From Syntrophomonas palmitatica JCM 14374 (GTDB lineage: Bacteria; Bacillota; Syntrophomonadia; Syntrophomonadales; Syntrophomonadaceae), in contig NZ_BBCE01000016.1 of assembly GCF_001311885.1 (NCBI RefSeq), positions 1 through 64,000 of the forward strand: a DNA stretch of 64,000 nucleotides, written 5' to 3'. Shown here piece by piece: positions 9,803-19,315 of the stretch. Both the position numbers and the translations under genes were made by a program. The first letter of the stretch is position 1; every line of letters starts with the position of its first letter. The notes below the pieces were generated by a model. The model saw only the letters and a list, made by a program, of their open reading frames with translations, was not told the origin of the DNA and searched no databases.

Positions 9803-11070
9803 TTGGCACAGGGAGAAAAGATCACCGTAACAAATGGAGTTTTGCAGGTTCCTGACCATCCGGTCATACCTTTTATTGAAGGGGATGGCACCGGCCCTGA
9901 TATCTGGAGGGCGGCATCACGGGTTCTGGAGGCCGCCGTTGAAAAAGCCTATAACGGTAAAAGGTCTATCGTGTGGAAGGAAGTCCTGGCCGGGGAGAAG
10001 GCATTTAAAAAAACCGGTGAATGGCTTCCGCAGGAGACTTTGGATATTATCCGCGAATATATAATAGCCATCAAGGGACCTTTAACTACTCCTATAGGCG
10101 GGGGTATACGCTCTCTAAATGTGGCCTTAAGGCAGGGATTAGACCTCTATACCTGCTTGAGACCGGTCAGGTATTTTCCCGGGGTACCTTCGCCGGTGAA
10201 ACGTCCGGAACTGGTGGATATGGTCATTTTTCGCGAAAATACCGAGGATATATACGCGGGTATAGAATACGAGAGCCAAACGCCCGAAGCTGAGAAACTG
10301 ATTAAGTTCCTGCAAGAAGAAATGGGAGTGAAAAAAATCCGCTTTCCTCAGACTTCGGGAATCGGCATCAAACCTGTTTCCAGTGAGGGCACAAAGCGTT
10401 GGTAAGAGCTGCGTTAGATTATGCTATCAAGTATGGCCGTAAAAGTGTAACCATTGTCCATAAAGGCAATATCATGAAGTATACGGAAGGGGCTTTCCGC
10501 AACTGGGGTTATGAACTGGCGGAAACTGAATATGCAGATAAGGTATTTACCTGGGACCAGTATGACCGCATAAAAGATGAAAAGGGCAGTAAAGCCGCAG
10601 ATGAGGCCCAGAAAGCGGCACTGGATTCCGGCAAAATCCTGATTAAGGATGCGATCGCCGACATCTTCCTGCAGCAGATATTGACCCGTCCGGATGAATT
10701 TGACGTAGTGGCCACTTTAAATCTGAACGGGGACTATGCCTCCGACGCCCTGGCGGCTCAGGTAGGCGGAATCGGTATCGCTCCCGGAGCAAATATAAAC
10801 TATGTTACCGGACACGCGGTTTTCGAAGCCACTCATGGCACCGCTCCCAAATACGCCGGGCTGGATAAGGTAAATCCTTCTTCGGTAATCCTGTCTGGAG
10901 AAATGATGCTCAGGCATCTTAACTGGAACGAAGCGGCTGATTTAATAATAGCGGCTATGGAAAAGACTATCGCCGGCAAAGTGGTCACATATGACTTTGC
11001 CCGCCTGATGGAAGGCGCGACGGAAGTAAAGTGTTCCGCTTTTGCTGATGCGCTTATCAGCAACATGTAA
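9803..11070 (+). CDS. icd: NADP-dependent isocitrate dehydrogenase (apparent frameshift)
   Basis: Oxidative decarboxylation of isocitrate to 2-oxoglutarate. The N-terminus [13 protein letters not shown], the substrate region [31 protein letters not shown] and the adenine-binding [11 protein letters not shown] are family hallmarks. The frame breaks at 10405 (TKRW then stop) but continues in the next frame; adding one T at 10399-10400 restores [14 protein letters not shown], so one base is probably missing. The TTG start at 9803 is set by AAGGAGGAG about 9 bases upstream; the roughly 190 bases before it hold no gene. It would supply 2-oxoglutarate for glutamate synthesis, with two glutamate dehydrogenases also in this window. 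Confidence 0.9.
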
Positions 11071-11096
11071 CCTGTTTAAAAACTATAAATATAACG

Positions 11097-11125
11097 AGAA
11101 CTCCTCTTGAACAGGGGAGTTCTTT
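11097..11125. terminator. Terminator after isocitrate dehydrogenase
   Basis: A 10-bp stem with one G-U pair (AGAACTCCTC 11097-11106, GGGGAGTTCT 11114-11123) is followed by TT. It separates icd from the convergent sensor kinase gene and may work in both directions. Confidence 0.7.
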
Positions 11126-11176
11126 GTCTGATCAGGCGTAAGCTGAGTTATTATTGTCATTTAACTAAAACACTCT

Positions 11177-12622
11177 TTAAAAATTATAATTGTGTGCGGG
11201 AATGGTAATTATGAAATTGGTTCCCTTGTTCAATGTGCTTTGAACCTCTATCTGTCCTCCATGGTTTTCCACTACAGCCTTAACAATAGAGAGTCCCAGG
11301 CCGCTGCCCCGGGTGGAACTGCTGGAGGGAGAGCGCCAGAAGCGCTCGAAAACGAATGGCAGTTCCTGCTCGTTTATACCTTTGCCATTGTCTTTGACCC
11401 ATATCCTTATTTGGTTTCCATCCCGTTTACATCCCAGAGTAATGGCAGCTTCTCTGCCGCTATGATATAGAGCGTTATCCACCAGGTTATTCATCATCTG
11501 CTGCAGCCGTTCACCTTCACCCTGAATTATGCAATCCTTTTCGATTTCAACTTTAATCTTTCGTTCCGGATCTAACAGTTCTGCACGCCGGGCGGATTCT
11601 TTGATCAGGTCGGCTATATCAACTGGATATTTTTCGCATGAGAGTCTTGAATCGAGGCGCGCCAAGGTCAACAGGTTGTCAAGCAGGCGGCTGAGACGAG
11701 AGATTTCACGCTTAATCGAAGAATAAACCCGTTCTTGTTCTATGGGTTCTGTTACGGCGCCGCGGCGTAATACATCTATATAACCGTTGATGGACGTAAG
11801 GGGTGAACGCAGTTCATGAGATATGTCAGCAACATTTTTTCTGACCAGATTCAAGGCTTGTTCTCGCGCATCAAATGAATCCTGCAGGCCTTCGAGCATC
11901 TGGTTGAAAACTGCGGTAAGATACGCAAGTTCATCATGAGTATTTGTAACCGGAGCGCGGGCGGTGAGATCATTGGCGGCCACAGCGCGGGAGGTATTAA
12001 CCAGATTATTCAAAGGATTAAGTATTACTGCGGTGAGAATATATATCAGGAAAAATGTGAGGAAAAGCACCAGCAAACCCCCTGCCAACAGAAATATACC
12101 TTCAGTTTGCAGGGATTTTATTACATGCCCCAGAGAACTCCAGGCTACAATATAACCTGAGTTATAATCTTCGGGGTTTTTTAAGGGAATAATATAGACC
12201 AGTTGCAAAGGCTGATTTATTTGGCCATTTTCAATTTGAAAGGAATTTTGTTGAACCCTGTATTGTGGTTTCCAAGCGGGTTTATTGTCGCTGAACGTTG
12301 ACAACAATCTGCCCTGGCTGTCGTACACAACGCAATTTACCCCATGCAGGGAGAGAGTAGAGGTTAACAAAAAGGCTCGCTGTTGTAATTCTTGTTTGTT
12401 TGCGGCCTGTTCTATTTTTGAGTGATGAACCGGCGGCAGGACCTGGGCTTCCAGGGTTTCTTGCGCGGTATTGAAAAGATCGCTTTTTAGTTCGTTGTAC
12501 GCGAGCAAAGCATAGCCTATTATCAAAATAGCCACTGCGCTGGTAATAGCCAGGCATAATTTGCCTTGCAGACTGGAGCAGAAGTTAATTTTAATACCGC
12601 CTGGCTGGTGAATCGAGAACAT
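11177..12622 (-). CDS. Membrane sensor histidine kinase
   Basis: A 481-residue two-component sensor. A first membrane helix (about residues 16-36) and a second (about 170-195) bracket an extracytoplasmic domain; HAMP follows, then the HisKA H-box ISHELRSPLTSINGY with its phospho-histidine and a HATPase_c domain with MNNLVDNALYHS, VKDNGKGINEQ and GSGLGLSIVKAVVENHGG. The gene overlaps the upstream response regulator by about 32 bases, so they are translationally linked. Both follow a cation efflux gene, which suggests a metal or envelope-stress signal, but the sensor domain gives no direct clue. Confidence 0.92.
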   Translation of the reverse strand: MFSIHQPGGIKINFCSSLQGKLCLAITSAVAILIIGYALLAYNELKSDLFNTAQETLEAQVLPPVHHSKIEQAANKQELQQRAFLLTSTLSLHGVNCVVYDSQGRLLSTFSDNKPAWKPQYRVQQNSFQIENGQINQPLQLVYIIPLKNPEDYNSGYIVAWSSLGHVIKSLQTEGIFLLAGGLLVLFLTFFLIYILTAVILNPLNNLVNTSRAVAANDLTARAPVTNTHDELAYLTAVFNQMLEGLQDSFDAREQALNLVRKNVADISHELRSPLTSINGYIDVLRRGAVTEPIEQERVYSSIKREISRLSRLLDNLLTLARLDSRLSCEKYPVDIADLIKESARRAELLDPERKIKVEIEKDCIIQGEGERLQQMMNNLVDNALYHSGREAAITLGCKRDGNQIRIWVKDNGKGINEQELPFVFERFWRSPSSSSTRGSGLGLSIVKAVVENHGGQIEVQSTLNKGTNFIITIPAHNYNF

Positions 12623-13277
12623 AGCCTATACCTCTGACTGTATAGATAAGTGGAGGCTTGCCAAGTTTTTTACGCAGATAACCAATGTAAACTTCAACAA
12701 TGTTGGTATCACCGGTATAATCGTATCCCCACACCTTATCCAGAATGATATCTTTGGAGAAAACCTGGCGCGGGTGTTCAGCAAATAACAATAACAACTT
12801 GAATTCCGTAGGTGTAAGAACAATACGTTTATGGCCACGGCTTACCTCATAGGTATCCCGGTTGATGGTGAGGGATAAAAAACTGACCAGATTGCTGACG
12901 TTTTGTTTGTTTTGTCTTCTTAACCCGGCCTCGATACGGGCCAGCAGTTCATCAAGGTGAAAAGGTTTAACCAGGTAGTCATCTGCGCCTGCCTTTAAAC
13001 CCTCTACCCTGTCAGGAATATCATCCTTGGCGGTCAACATGATAATATAAATATCGCTGTCGGCGCGAAGCTGCCTGCATACCTCTGTTCCTGGCAAATC
13101 AGGCAGCATCCAATCAAGCACCGCCAGATCCGGCTTGTTCTGGCAACTTAATTCGAGGGCTTCCGAACCGTTTTTAGCTATTAAAACCTCAAAACCTTCG
13201 TAACGCAGCCCGAGGGAAATAAAATCCAAGATAGATGGATCATCATCCACCAGCAATACTTTTTTGACCATAGACAA
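12591..13277 (-). CDS. OmpR/PhoB-family response regulator
   Basis: A receiver domain (VLLVDDDPSILDF, phospho-Asp in AVLDWMLPDLPG, Lys in LVKPFHLDEL) is followed by a winged-helix DNA-binding domain (VWGYDYTGDTNIVEVYIGYL). It is about 228 residues, normal for the family. Upstream GAGGTGA favours a TTG start at 13277; ATG 13271 and TTG 13283 are alternatives. It begins within a few bases of the stop of the cation efflux gene and overlaps the kinase gene, so the three probably form one operon. It is the partner of the adjacent kinase. Confidence 0.92.
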   Translation of the reverse strand: MSMVKKVLLVDDDPSILDFISLGLRYEGFEVLIAKNGSEALELSCQNKPDLAVLDWMLPDLPGTEVCRQLRADSDIYIIMLTAKDDIPDRVEGLKAGADDYLVKPFHLDELLARIEAGLRRQNKQNVSNLVSFLSLTINRDTYEVSRGHKRIVLTPTEFKLLLLFAEHPRQVFSKDIILDKVWGYDYTGDTNIVEVYIGYLRKKLGKPPLIYTVRGIGYVLDSPARRY

Positions 13278-13289
13278 AGGCAAATCACC

Positions 13290-14240
13290 TCAATTGTCGT
13301 CCTGATTTGAGAATTGTTTTTTTTCGCAACCTCTGCAGACTGAACAGTCACTGTCAACGCAAGGTTCAGTATGAATCAGGATAATACTATGCGGGAGCCG
13401 TGTTTTTAATTGATCTTCTACCCGGTGAGCCAAATCATGCGCTTCTTTTACAGTCATATCACGCGGGACTACAAGATGCATATCCAGGTGACGTTCGGGT
13501 CCCGATTGTCTGGTTCTTAACTTATGGTAACCCAGAAGATTAGTTTCGACCATACTCTGCAGTACTTCGTTTATTATGCCTGCTTCATCCTTTCCGACGG
13601 CAATGTCCAACAACGGGCGAAATGCTTTGGCAGTCAGGTCATAAGCTGCTTTGATAATTAGTACGGCCACCCCGATAGCGATTATCGGGTCTAATATCTG
13701 TATGCCGGTTAACTGGATTGCGGCTAACCCTGCTAAAACACCCACAGAAGTATATACATCTGTACGCAGGTGCATAGCGTCAGCCTCCAGGGCCACAGAT
13801 CGGGTCTTTTTGGCGGTTTTCATTAATATAGCTGAAATTATTGTATTAACCAGGGCCGAAACACCCATAACAATAATACCCAAGGCCAGTGTTTCCACTT
13901 TGGCTTTATTAATAAGCTTGTCATAAGCTTCTATAATAATCCAGACCGCAGCTATAAATATTAGAATGGCTTCTATGGTACCGGAAAGGTTTTCAAACTT
14001 GCCATGTCCATACTGGTGTTTTTGGTCGGGAGGTCGTCCTGAAACCCTGACTGAAACAAAGGCTATTATGGCTGCCAGGAGATCAAGTCCGGAGTGAATA
14101 GCTTCCGATACAATACTGACTGAACCGGTTACTATCCCAGCCGCCAGTTTTAAGGCCACCAGAGTCGTATTAGACACTATAGACAGTAAAGCTATTTTAC
14201 TTTTTTCATCAGGGGCTATTTTATTTACTAGATATTTCAT
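13290..14240 (-). CDS. Cation diffusion facilitator (CDF) metal efflux transporter
   Basis: A six-helix CDF transporter that exports divalent metal ions by proton antiport. Metal-site motifs are visible in helix 2 (SEAIHSGLDLL) and helix 5 (DAMHLRTDVY), followed by a cytoplasmic C-terminal domain. The tail is Cys-rich (CVDSDCSVCRGCEKK), a likely extra metal site not found in every family member. ATG 14240 is selected because GGGAGG lies 8 bases upstream; an in-frame start 30 bases earlier has no such site. A leader RNA with an intrinsic terminator precedes it. The ion cannot be read from sequence; nickel/cobalt is suggested only by the leader. Confidence 0.92.
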   Translation of the reverse strand: MKYLVNKIAPDEKSKIALLSIVSNTTLVALKLAAGIVTGSVSIVSEAIHSGLDLLAAIIAFVSVRVSGRPPDQKHQYGHGKFENLSGTIEAILIFIAAVWIIIEAYDKLINKAKVETLALGIIVMGVSALVNTIISAILMKTAKKTRSVALEADAMHLRTDVYTSVGVLAGLAAIQLTGIQILDPIIAIGVAVLIIKAAYDLTAKAFRPLLDIAVGKDEAGIINEVLQSMVETNLLGYHKLRTRQSGPERHLDMHLVVPRDMTVKEAHDLAHRVEDQLKTRLPHSIILIHTEPCVDSDCSVCRGCEKKQFSNQDDN

Positions 14241-14285
14241 GTTTGAAACCTCCCTATTTAGTATGGACAAATAACGTTAGTTTTC

Positions 14286-14380
14286 ATTAAAAAAAGGGAC
14301 TTCTTGCGAAGTCCCACGTCCATGTCGCTGCCCTAAAGGCCCGGCAGTAAAACTGCCTGACTCAAAGATTTATATAAAGA
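14286..14380 (-). ncRNA. Structured leader with terminator before the CDF gene; candidate metal (NiCo-like) riboswitch
   Basis: Read on the minus strand, the leader has a hairpin GGCAG-UUUUA-CUGCC, the G-rich strings CUGCCGGGCC and AGGGCAGC, and then a strong intrinsic terminator: GGGACUUC, loop GCAA, GAAGUCCC, U7 (plus-strand bases 14315 down to 14289). The CDF start lies about 50 bases past the terminator, so expression must depend on readthrough. NiCo (czcD-type) riboswitches control CDF genes in Clostridia and use repeated GGGCAG-like elements. The terminator is clear; the riboswitch class is a tentative assignment from memory. Confidence 0.45.
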
Positions 14381-14497
14381 TGTATACTTAATATATCTTT
14401 TAATGCTGAGAATAGGCTGAGAAAAAAATAAGACTTTTCTGAGAAGGCTCTGTAAATGGTGTAAAATCAATAAACCGGGTATCAGCGGAGGAAAAAG

Positions 14498-15429
14498 ATG
14501 AGTGAACCAGCAATCATTATTAGAAACCTTAACAAGTCATATGGAAACATCAAAGCAGTGAACAACCTGGATTTTCAGGTGGAGTCAGGCGAATGCTTCG
14601 GACTTCTGGGCCCTAACGGAGCCGGTAAAACTACTACTATGAAAATCATTTATGGAAAAGCCGCTGCTGATGATGACAAAAAACCATTATTAATGTTTTT
14701 GGGTATCGTCCAGGTCGTGATGATCTGACGATTAAAGCCTTTTCGGGAGTTGTCCCCCAGCAGGACAACCTGGACACGCAATTGAACGTGAGTGACAACC
14801 TTTTAATATATGCTCGTTTTTACGGCCTGGGGGTAAAGCAAGCCCGGGTTAGAATAACCGAATTGCTTGAATTTATGGAACTGCGAGATAAAGCCCGGGT
14901 AAAAATTCACGAGTTGTCGGGGGGCATGCAGAGGCGTTTGACTATAGCCCGGGCTTTGTTGAACAATCCCAGGCTGTTGATTTTAGATGAACCCACCACC
15001 GGCCTTGATCCCCAGGTGAGACACCTCATATGGAATAAGATTCGCGAGTTAAAGGAAATGGGGGTTACAGTGCTGTTAACTACCCACTACATGGAGGAAG
15101 CTTTTCAAATCTGTGACCGCATTATTATTATGGATAAAGGCTGCAAAGTTATGGAAGGTAATCCCCGTAAACTGCTGCAAGAGGGTCTGGAGTCTTATGT
15201 TATGGAAATATATGGCCTGGGACAGGACATAAACCGATTCACGCATGATGTCCAAACCGGAATCCGATATGAGATTTACCAGGATACCCTGTTTGTTTAC
15301 AGCAACGAACCAGACAGGCTGAAAAAATTTGCCCAAACGTCATCTATCAGTGATTATCATATTCGGCAGGCCAATCTGGAAGACCTGTTCCTGAAAGCAA
15401 CCGGGAGGAGCTTAAATGAACTGCAATAA
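14498..15429 (+). CDS. ABC transporter ATP-binding protein (apparent frameshift)
   Basis: The ATPase of an ABC-2 type (NodI/DrrA-like) exporter. Walker A is [10 protein letters not shown], the signature is LSGGMQRRL, Walker B is [14 protein letters not shown], with the H-loop in [10 protein letters not shown]. The frame stops at 14728; restoring one A in the A6 run at 14678-14683 gives [19 protein letters not shown] and joins the rest of the gene, so one base is probably missing. The 3' end overlaps the permease gene by 14 bases. The C-terminal 80 residues are the usual accessory region of this class. The substrate is unknown. Confidence 0.88.
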
Positions 15430-16207
15430 CGAACATAATGTACCTGCAATGATTAATAGAATTATAAGCGTTTGGCGCCGTCATGAACGTGTTTATAACT
15501 CGGATTTTCTAAGCAATGCATTCCCGCCTTTTTTGGAGCCCTTGATCCTTCTGGCCGGTTTGGGCATTGGTTTTGCGCCGTATATAAAAACCATGGGAAA
15601 TATGAACTACATCCTGTTCTTAGCCAGTGGTATTATTGTAACCAGTTCCATGTATACGGCCGCCTTTGAATGCACCTATGGAACTTTTATCCGCCTTGAA
15701 TTTGACCATGTTTATGACGGCATGCTGGGAGCGCCTCTATCACCCCATGACCTGATTGCCGGGGAAATCCTTTTTGCCGGTACCAAGGGAGGGTTTTTTG
15801 CCCTGGCGGTCTTGATAATAACCTGGCTGTTCGGGATAATTACCTATCCATTAAGCATTGTGGCCGTACTGGTAGGATTTTTATGCGGGATAATGTTTGG
15901 CACGGTATCTATGTGGATTACTTCTTTCGTAAAAAATATCAATCACTTCAATTTCTTCTTTACCGGTATCTTATCCCCCATGTTCTTTTTTTCCGGGGCG
16001 GTCTTCCCGTTAAAAAACCTGCCCGAAATTTGGCAAATGGCTGCCGAAGTTATTCCCCTTACTCATGTGGTGCGCATGGCGCGGGCTTTCTGTGTTCCAG
16101 GGCAATTGGGGTCATACCTGTGGTTTGATCTGCTCTACAGTGTAATCTTTACCCTGATTACCGGTTGGCTGGCCGTAAGGGGAATAAAACGACGGCTGAT
16201 TGACTGA
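15416..16207 (+). CDS. ABC-2 type transporter permease
   Basis: A 263-residue membrane protein with about six hydrophobic helices and NodJ/DrrB-like sequence (MLGAPLSPHDLIAGEILFAG; LSPMFFFSGAVFPLKNLP). It overlaps the ATPase gene and pairs with it. Such half-type exporters move lipids, polyketides, drugs or lipo-oligosaccharides; nothing here decides between them. It converges with the lipoprotein gene on the other strand, with only six bases between the two stop codons. Confidence 0.88.
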   Translation: MNCNNEHNVPAMINRIISVWRRHERVYNSDFLSNAFPPFLEPLILLAGLGIGFAPYIKTMGNMNYILFLASGIIVTSSMYTAAFECTYGTFIRLEFDHVYDGMLGAPLSPHDLIAGEILFAGTKGGFFALAVLIITWLFGIITYPLSIVAVLVGFLCGIMFGTVSMWITSFVKNINHFNFFFTGILSPMFFFSGAVFPLKNLPEIWQMAAEVIPLTHVVRMARAFCVPGQLGSYLWFDLLYSVIFTLITGWLAVRGIKRRLID

Positions 16208-16213
16208 ATTTAT

Positions 16214-18010
16214 TTAGTATAAAGATCCCAATCTATCACTGCGGAGACTCTCAACCTGCCAGCTGTTGTTGCTTTTTTTAAGCACCAGCTTGAATAATTT
16301 CTCCTGTCCGTTGCTTTTTACCTTTATATATGCTTTGCAGTAATTGGCCGAATTAATTGTGTATGCCGGGTGGGGTTCGCTTAAGGCCCAGAATTGAACC
16401 TGTCCCACACTGGCTTGTTGTCCGTATAGAGATTCCAGTCCGGGGATGTTGGCTGATATCGCTTGCCGGAGCAGTTTTTCAATAAAGGTCCGGGTATCCT
16501 GGGCCTGAGTTGAACCAGGAAAGGTACTCAACCCGGTTATAAACCATTTGTCATTCTTCTTAACCAGTTCAGCCGCCCATCCGTCTCCGCCGCCGCTGCC
16601 CTGGGAGTTTAAACTGGAGAAGCCCAGGTTGGCGCTGGCCCGGTCGCCGTAAACTTTTAGTTCATGCAGTTGAATATTGACCGCGTAGCTGCGGGCAAAA
16701 GGTTTATAATCCCGCTCTTTAAACCGGGTCTGCATGTCAAAAAGGGCGCTCTGTTCAGGATTATGGGTGTTAATAAAGTATTTTTCCAGTAATTTATAAT
16801 CCCCTTGTCCGGTCATTTCGAATTTACAGCAGCAGTCCACTGCTCCCCGCAAAAAAGCTATAATATCTTCGTGTTCCTCTTTGCCGGATAAAACAGGTTT
16901 CTTCATAGTTTTATCAACCAGATTTATTTCTTCGTTGTCCCCACCCATCGTTGCCAGGGATGTGCCGTCCGGAGACAGGGCCAGGGCTGTGCCGGTTACC
17001 AGCATCTTCCTGGTGGTTTGGCCTTTTTTATTGGTCAGGTACAAATAGAAGTCGTTTGCTTCAGGGTCTTCCCCTTTGATGATATAGGCGATACTGCCAT
17101 CATATATGAAACGGGCATCATAGATGTATTCATCACTGAGTTTAATGGTTTGAGGCCTCATATTGTCCGGGATATAATACAGGCCGAAACGGTTCTCACC
17201 TACATTCAGGACCGAACGCCCATAAGCATCGCGAAAACGCCCCTCATAAACGGTTTTGATTATTTTGCCCTGGGTGTCGGTAATGACGGTCTGGGGAGAT
17301 GGCATACCATGTTTTTTAAGTTCTGTTTCACTGGGGTTTTTGATATAGGTAGCGTAAAAGTACTTATCATTAATCTTCCCTTTATAATATAATTCCGCCT
17401 GGTTCTCATATTTATGGACTATTTTACCTTCTCCGGGGTCTATGATACTGCCATTGGGCAGGTTGGGGTGTTCGGTATAAATGATCTTGCCATCCGGGGA
17501 CCAGGCAAAAGCAGTAACCTGTTCATTTTTTAACTCGTCTTCCATTAGAAAACGTTTTTGTTTCATATCATAGATTAACAGGCGGTTTCCTCCTGATAAA
17601 GCTAATACCGTGCCGTTGTTGTTCCATCCTGCCCGGGTCATAAGCGGAACATCAGGCAGAAGCAGCTCTGTTTTCTGCAAGGTGCTGTCCAGGAGATAAA
17701 GGCCCATGCGGGCAGGGGCTTCTCCCTTAATAATACGGTCCGCGTTTTTCTTAGCCTTAACTATTGAAGGCTTCATGATAAAGAACTTTTTGTGATCAGG
17801 CGAAACAGCCACTACCAGATGGTCAGGACCATGATGTACGGAAGCGGGAAGGGTAACAAACTTGTCTTTAAGTACGGCATCAAATAGCCTGGCCTCTCGG
17901 TGGGTTTTTTGATTTTGCGTAATATTCGGTTTTGAAACTGAACTGTCATCGAAGCATCCTGCCAGTAAAAAGCAGGTTAAAATCAATAATAAATATTTTA
18001 CCCTTTGCAT
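16214..18010 (-). CDS. Lipoprotein with beta-propeller-like region, function unknown
   Basis: About 598 residues. The N-terminus MQRVKYLLLILTCFLLAGC is a lipoprotein signal peptide with lipobox LAGC. Repeated blocks (FAWSPDGKIIYTEHP, ALSPDGTSLATMGG) resemble TolB/WD40-type propeller blades through about residue 370. The C-terminal part has the look of a small alpha/beta (NTF2-like) domain. ATG 18010 is preferred: GGAGAGG lies 7 bases upstream, and the 14 codons before it lack a signal sequence. It is probably anchored outside the cytoplasmic membrane. I do not recognise a specific family. Confidence 0.75.
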   Translation of the reverse strand: MQRVKYLLLILTCFLLAGCFDDSSVSKPNITQNQKTHREARLFDAVLKDKFVTLPASVHHGPDHLVVAVSPDHKKFFIMKPSIVKAKKNADRIIKGEAPARMGLYLLDSTLQKTELLLPDVPLMTRAGWNNNGTVLALSGGNRLLIYDMKQKRFLMEDELKNEQVTAFAWSPDGKIIYTEHPNLPNGSIIDPGEGKIVHKYENQAELYYKGKINDKYFYATYIKNPSETELKKHGMPSPQTVITDTQGKIIKTVYEGRFRDAYGRSVLNVGENRFGLYYIPDNMRPQTIKLSDEYIYDARFIYDGSIAYIIKGEDPEANDFYLYLTNKKGQTTRKMLVTGTALALSPDGTSLATMGGDNEEINLVDKTMKKPVLSGKEEHEDIIAFLRGAVDCCCKFEMTGQGDYKLLEKYFINTHNPEQSALFDMQTRFKERDYKPFARSYAVNIQLHELKVYGDRASANLGFSSLNSQGSGGGDGWAAELVKKNDKWFITGLSTFPGSTQAQDTRTFIEKLLRQAISANIPGLESLYGQQASVGQVQFWALSEPHPAYTINSANYCKAYIKVKSNGQEKLFKLVLKKSNNSWQVESLRSDRLGSLY

Positions 18011-18165
18011 ATATTTTCCTCTCCTTTTCCATATATCTGCTTTAATATCCAATTGTACGTTATACAGGGAGACATTCTTACATCGATATTAATAATTTCT
18101 TATTAGCTGACCCTGTTCTTCTAAAGAGGGATTTCTAATTAATGTTTAATAAAAATATTAGAATT

Positions 18166-18194
18166 AACGGCTCAGGTAATCAACCCGAGCCGTT
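18166..18194. other. Hairpin in the divergent intergenic region
   Basis: AACGGCTC (18166-18173) and GAGCCGTT (18187-18194) form an 8-bp stem, extendable by a GG/CC pair past one mismatch. It lies between the divergent lipoprotein and foldase genes, upstream of the foldase promoter. It could be a regulator site or a leftover terminator. Confidence 0.4.
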
Positions 18195-18210
18195 TCTATT
18201 TTCTGCAAAC

Positions 18211-18241
18211 CTGACAGTAAGAAAATCTACTATGGTATAAT
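18211..18241 (+). promoter_or_regulatory. Promoter of the foldase gene
   Basis: CTGACA (18211-18216) and a perfect TATAAT (18236-18241) are separated by 19 bases. The start codon at 18276 follows 35 bases later behind GGGGAGGAA. The spacer is slightly long. Confidence 0.5.
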
Positions 18242-18275
18242 AATGAGCAGTGAACCAGAATGGGGAGGAAAGATG

Positions 18276-19274
18276 ATGAGTTTAAGACGGATCGGTATAG
18301 TAATTATGGTATTTGCGGTTTTGCTGGCAGGCTGCAAATCGACTAAATCAGATGTGGTAGTCGGTGAAGTTAATGGGGATAAAATTACCCAGGCGGAATT
18401 GGATCAGGAATACAAGCTGCTGAAAATGACGTATGAGCAAAATTATATGTATAAACTTGACGCTAACGGCCAGCCCCAAAAGGAGGAGGGTTCTTTAGAT
18501 CCGGTTAAAGATAAACAGATTATCGATGAGTTAAAAAAACAAGCTTTTGAGGCCATGGTTATGCAAAAACTGCTCTTGCAGCAAGGAAAAAAAGAAGATA
18601 TTGAAATCAGTGATAAGGACCTGGATGCAGAGTTAAATAAATACCAGCAATCATTAAAAGAAAATAAAATGGATACCGGCCTGTACAGAAATGAACTTAA
18701 GAGTCAGATGATTCAAACCGCGCTTTATCAAAAGGTTACGAGAGGAATCGAACCCACTGAAGCTGATCTGAAGAAGTATTATCAGGATCACCTTAGTGAT
18801 TTCACGACCGGCGGAGGAACACAGATATCGCATATCCTGGTGAAGACCGAAAAGGAAGCCCGGGACATACTGGCACAATTAAATAACGGAGCGGATTTCG
18901 CAGCTATGGCGAAGAAGTATTCAACCTGCCCCAGCAAGGATAAGGGCGGGGATCTGGGAATTGTGAATGAAGAAACTGACTTTGTGAAGGAATTTAAAGA
19001 CGCGGCTTTGCAGCTAAAGCCGGGCGAAATGACCAAAGCCCCGGTGAAAACCCAGTTCGGGTATCATATTATTAAAGCCGGTCAGCGTCAGGCTTCCCAG
19101 GTACGCACCTATGAACAGGCTCGTAATGAAATTATTATTAAACAGCAGAAGCTTAAACAAAACCAGGTTTTCCAAGACTATTTAAGCCAGTTGAAAAAGA
19201 AGGCTCAAATAAAGAATTATAACGAGTCCGCGGCAAAAAACACCGGAAAAAAGGCTGACAGTTCAGGCAAATAA
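18276..19274 (+). CDS. PrsA/SurA-like peptidyl-prolyl isomerase lipoprotein
   Basis: A membrane-anchored foldase for secreted proteins. It has a lipoprotein signal (FAVLLAGC), a SurA-like N-terminal chaperone helix region (about 35-175), a parvulin rotamase domain (about 180-280; QISHILVKTEKEA, AKKYSTCPSKDKGGDLG, TQFGYHIIKA) and a charged C-terminal helix. Length of about 333 residues is normal for PrsA. ATG 18276 has GGAGG 7 bases upstream; ATG 18273 is equally close in frame. It probably works on exported proteins together with the Sec and Tat systems. Confidence 0.9.
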   Translation: MSLRRIGIVIMVFAVLLAGCKSTKSDVVVGEVNGDKITQAELDQEYKLLKMTYEQNYMYKLDANGQPQKEEGSLDPVKDKQIIDELKKQAFEAMVMQKLLLQQGKKEDIEISDKDLDAELNKYQQSLKENKMDTGLYRNELKSQMIQTALYQKVTRGIEPTEADLKKYYQDHLSDFTTGGGTQISHILVKTEKEARDILAQLNNGADFAAMAKKYSTCPSKDKGGDLGIVNEETDFVKEFKDAALQLKPGEMTKAPVKTQFGYHIIKAGQRQASQVRTYEQARNEIIIKQQKLKQNQVFQDYLSQLKKKAQIKNYNESAAKNTGKKADSSGK

Positions 19275-19315
19275 TGAGGTTTTATTGGGTTTGAATAAAT
19301 CAATTGCGGAGTTGA

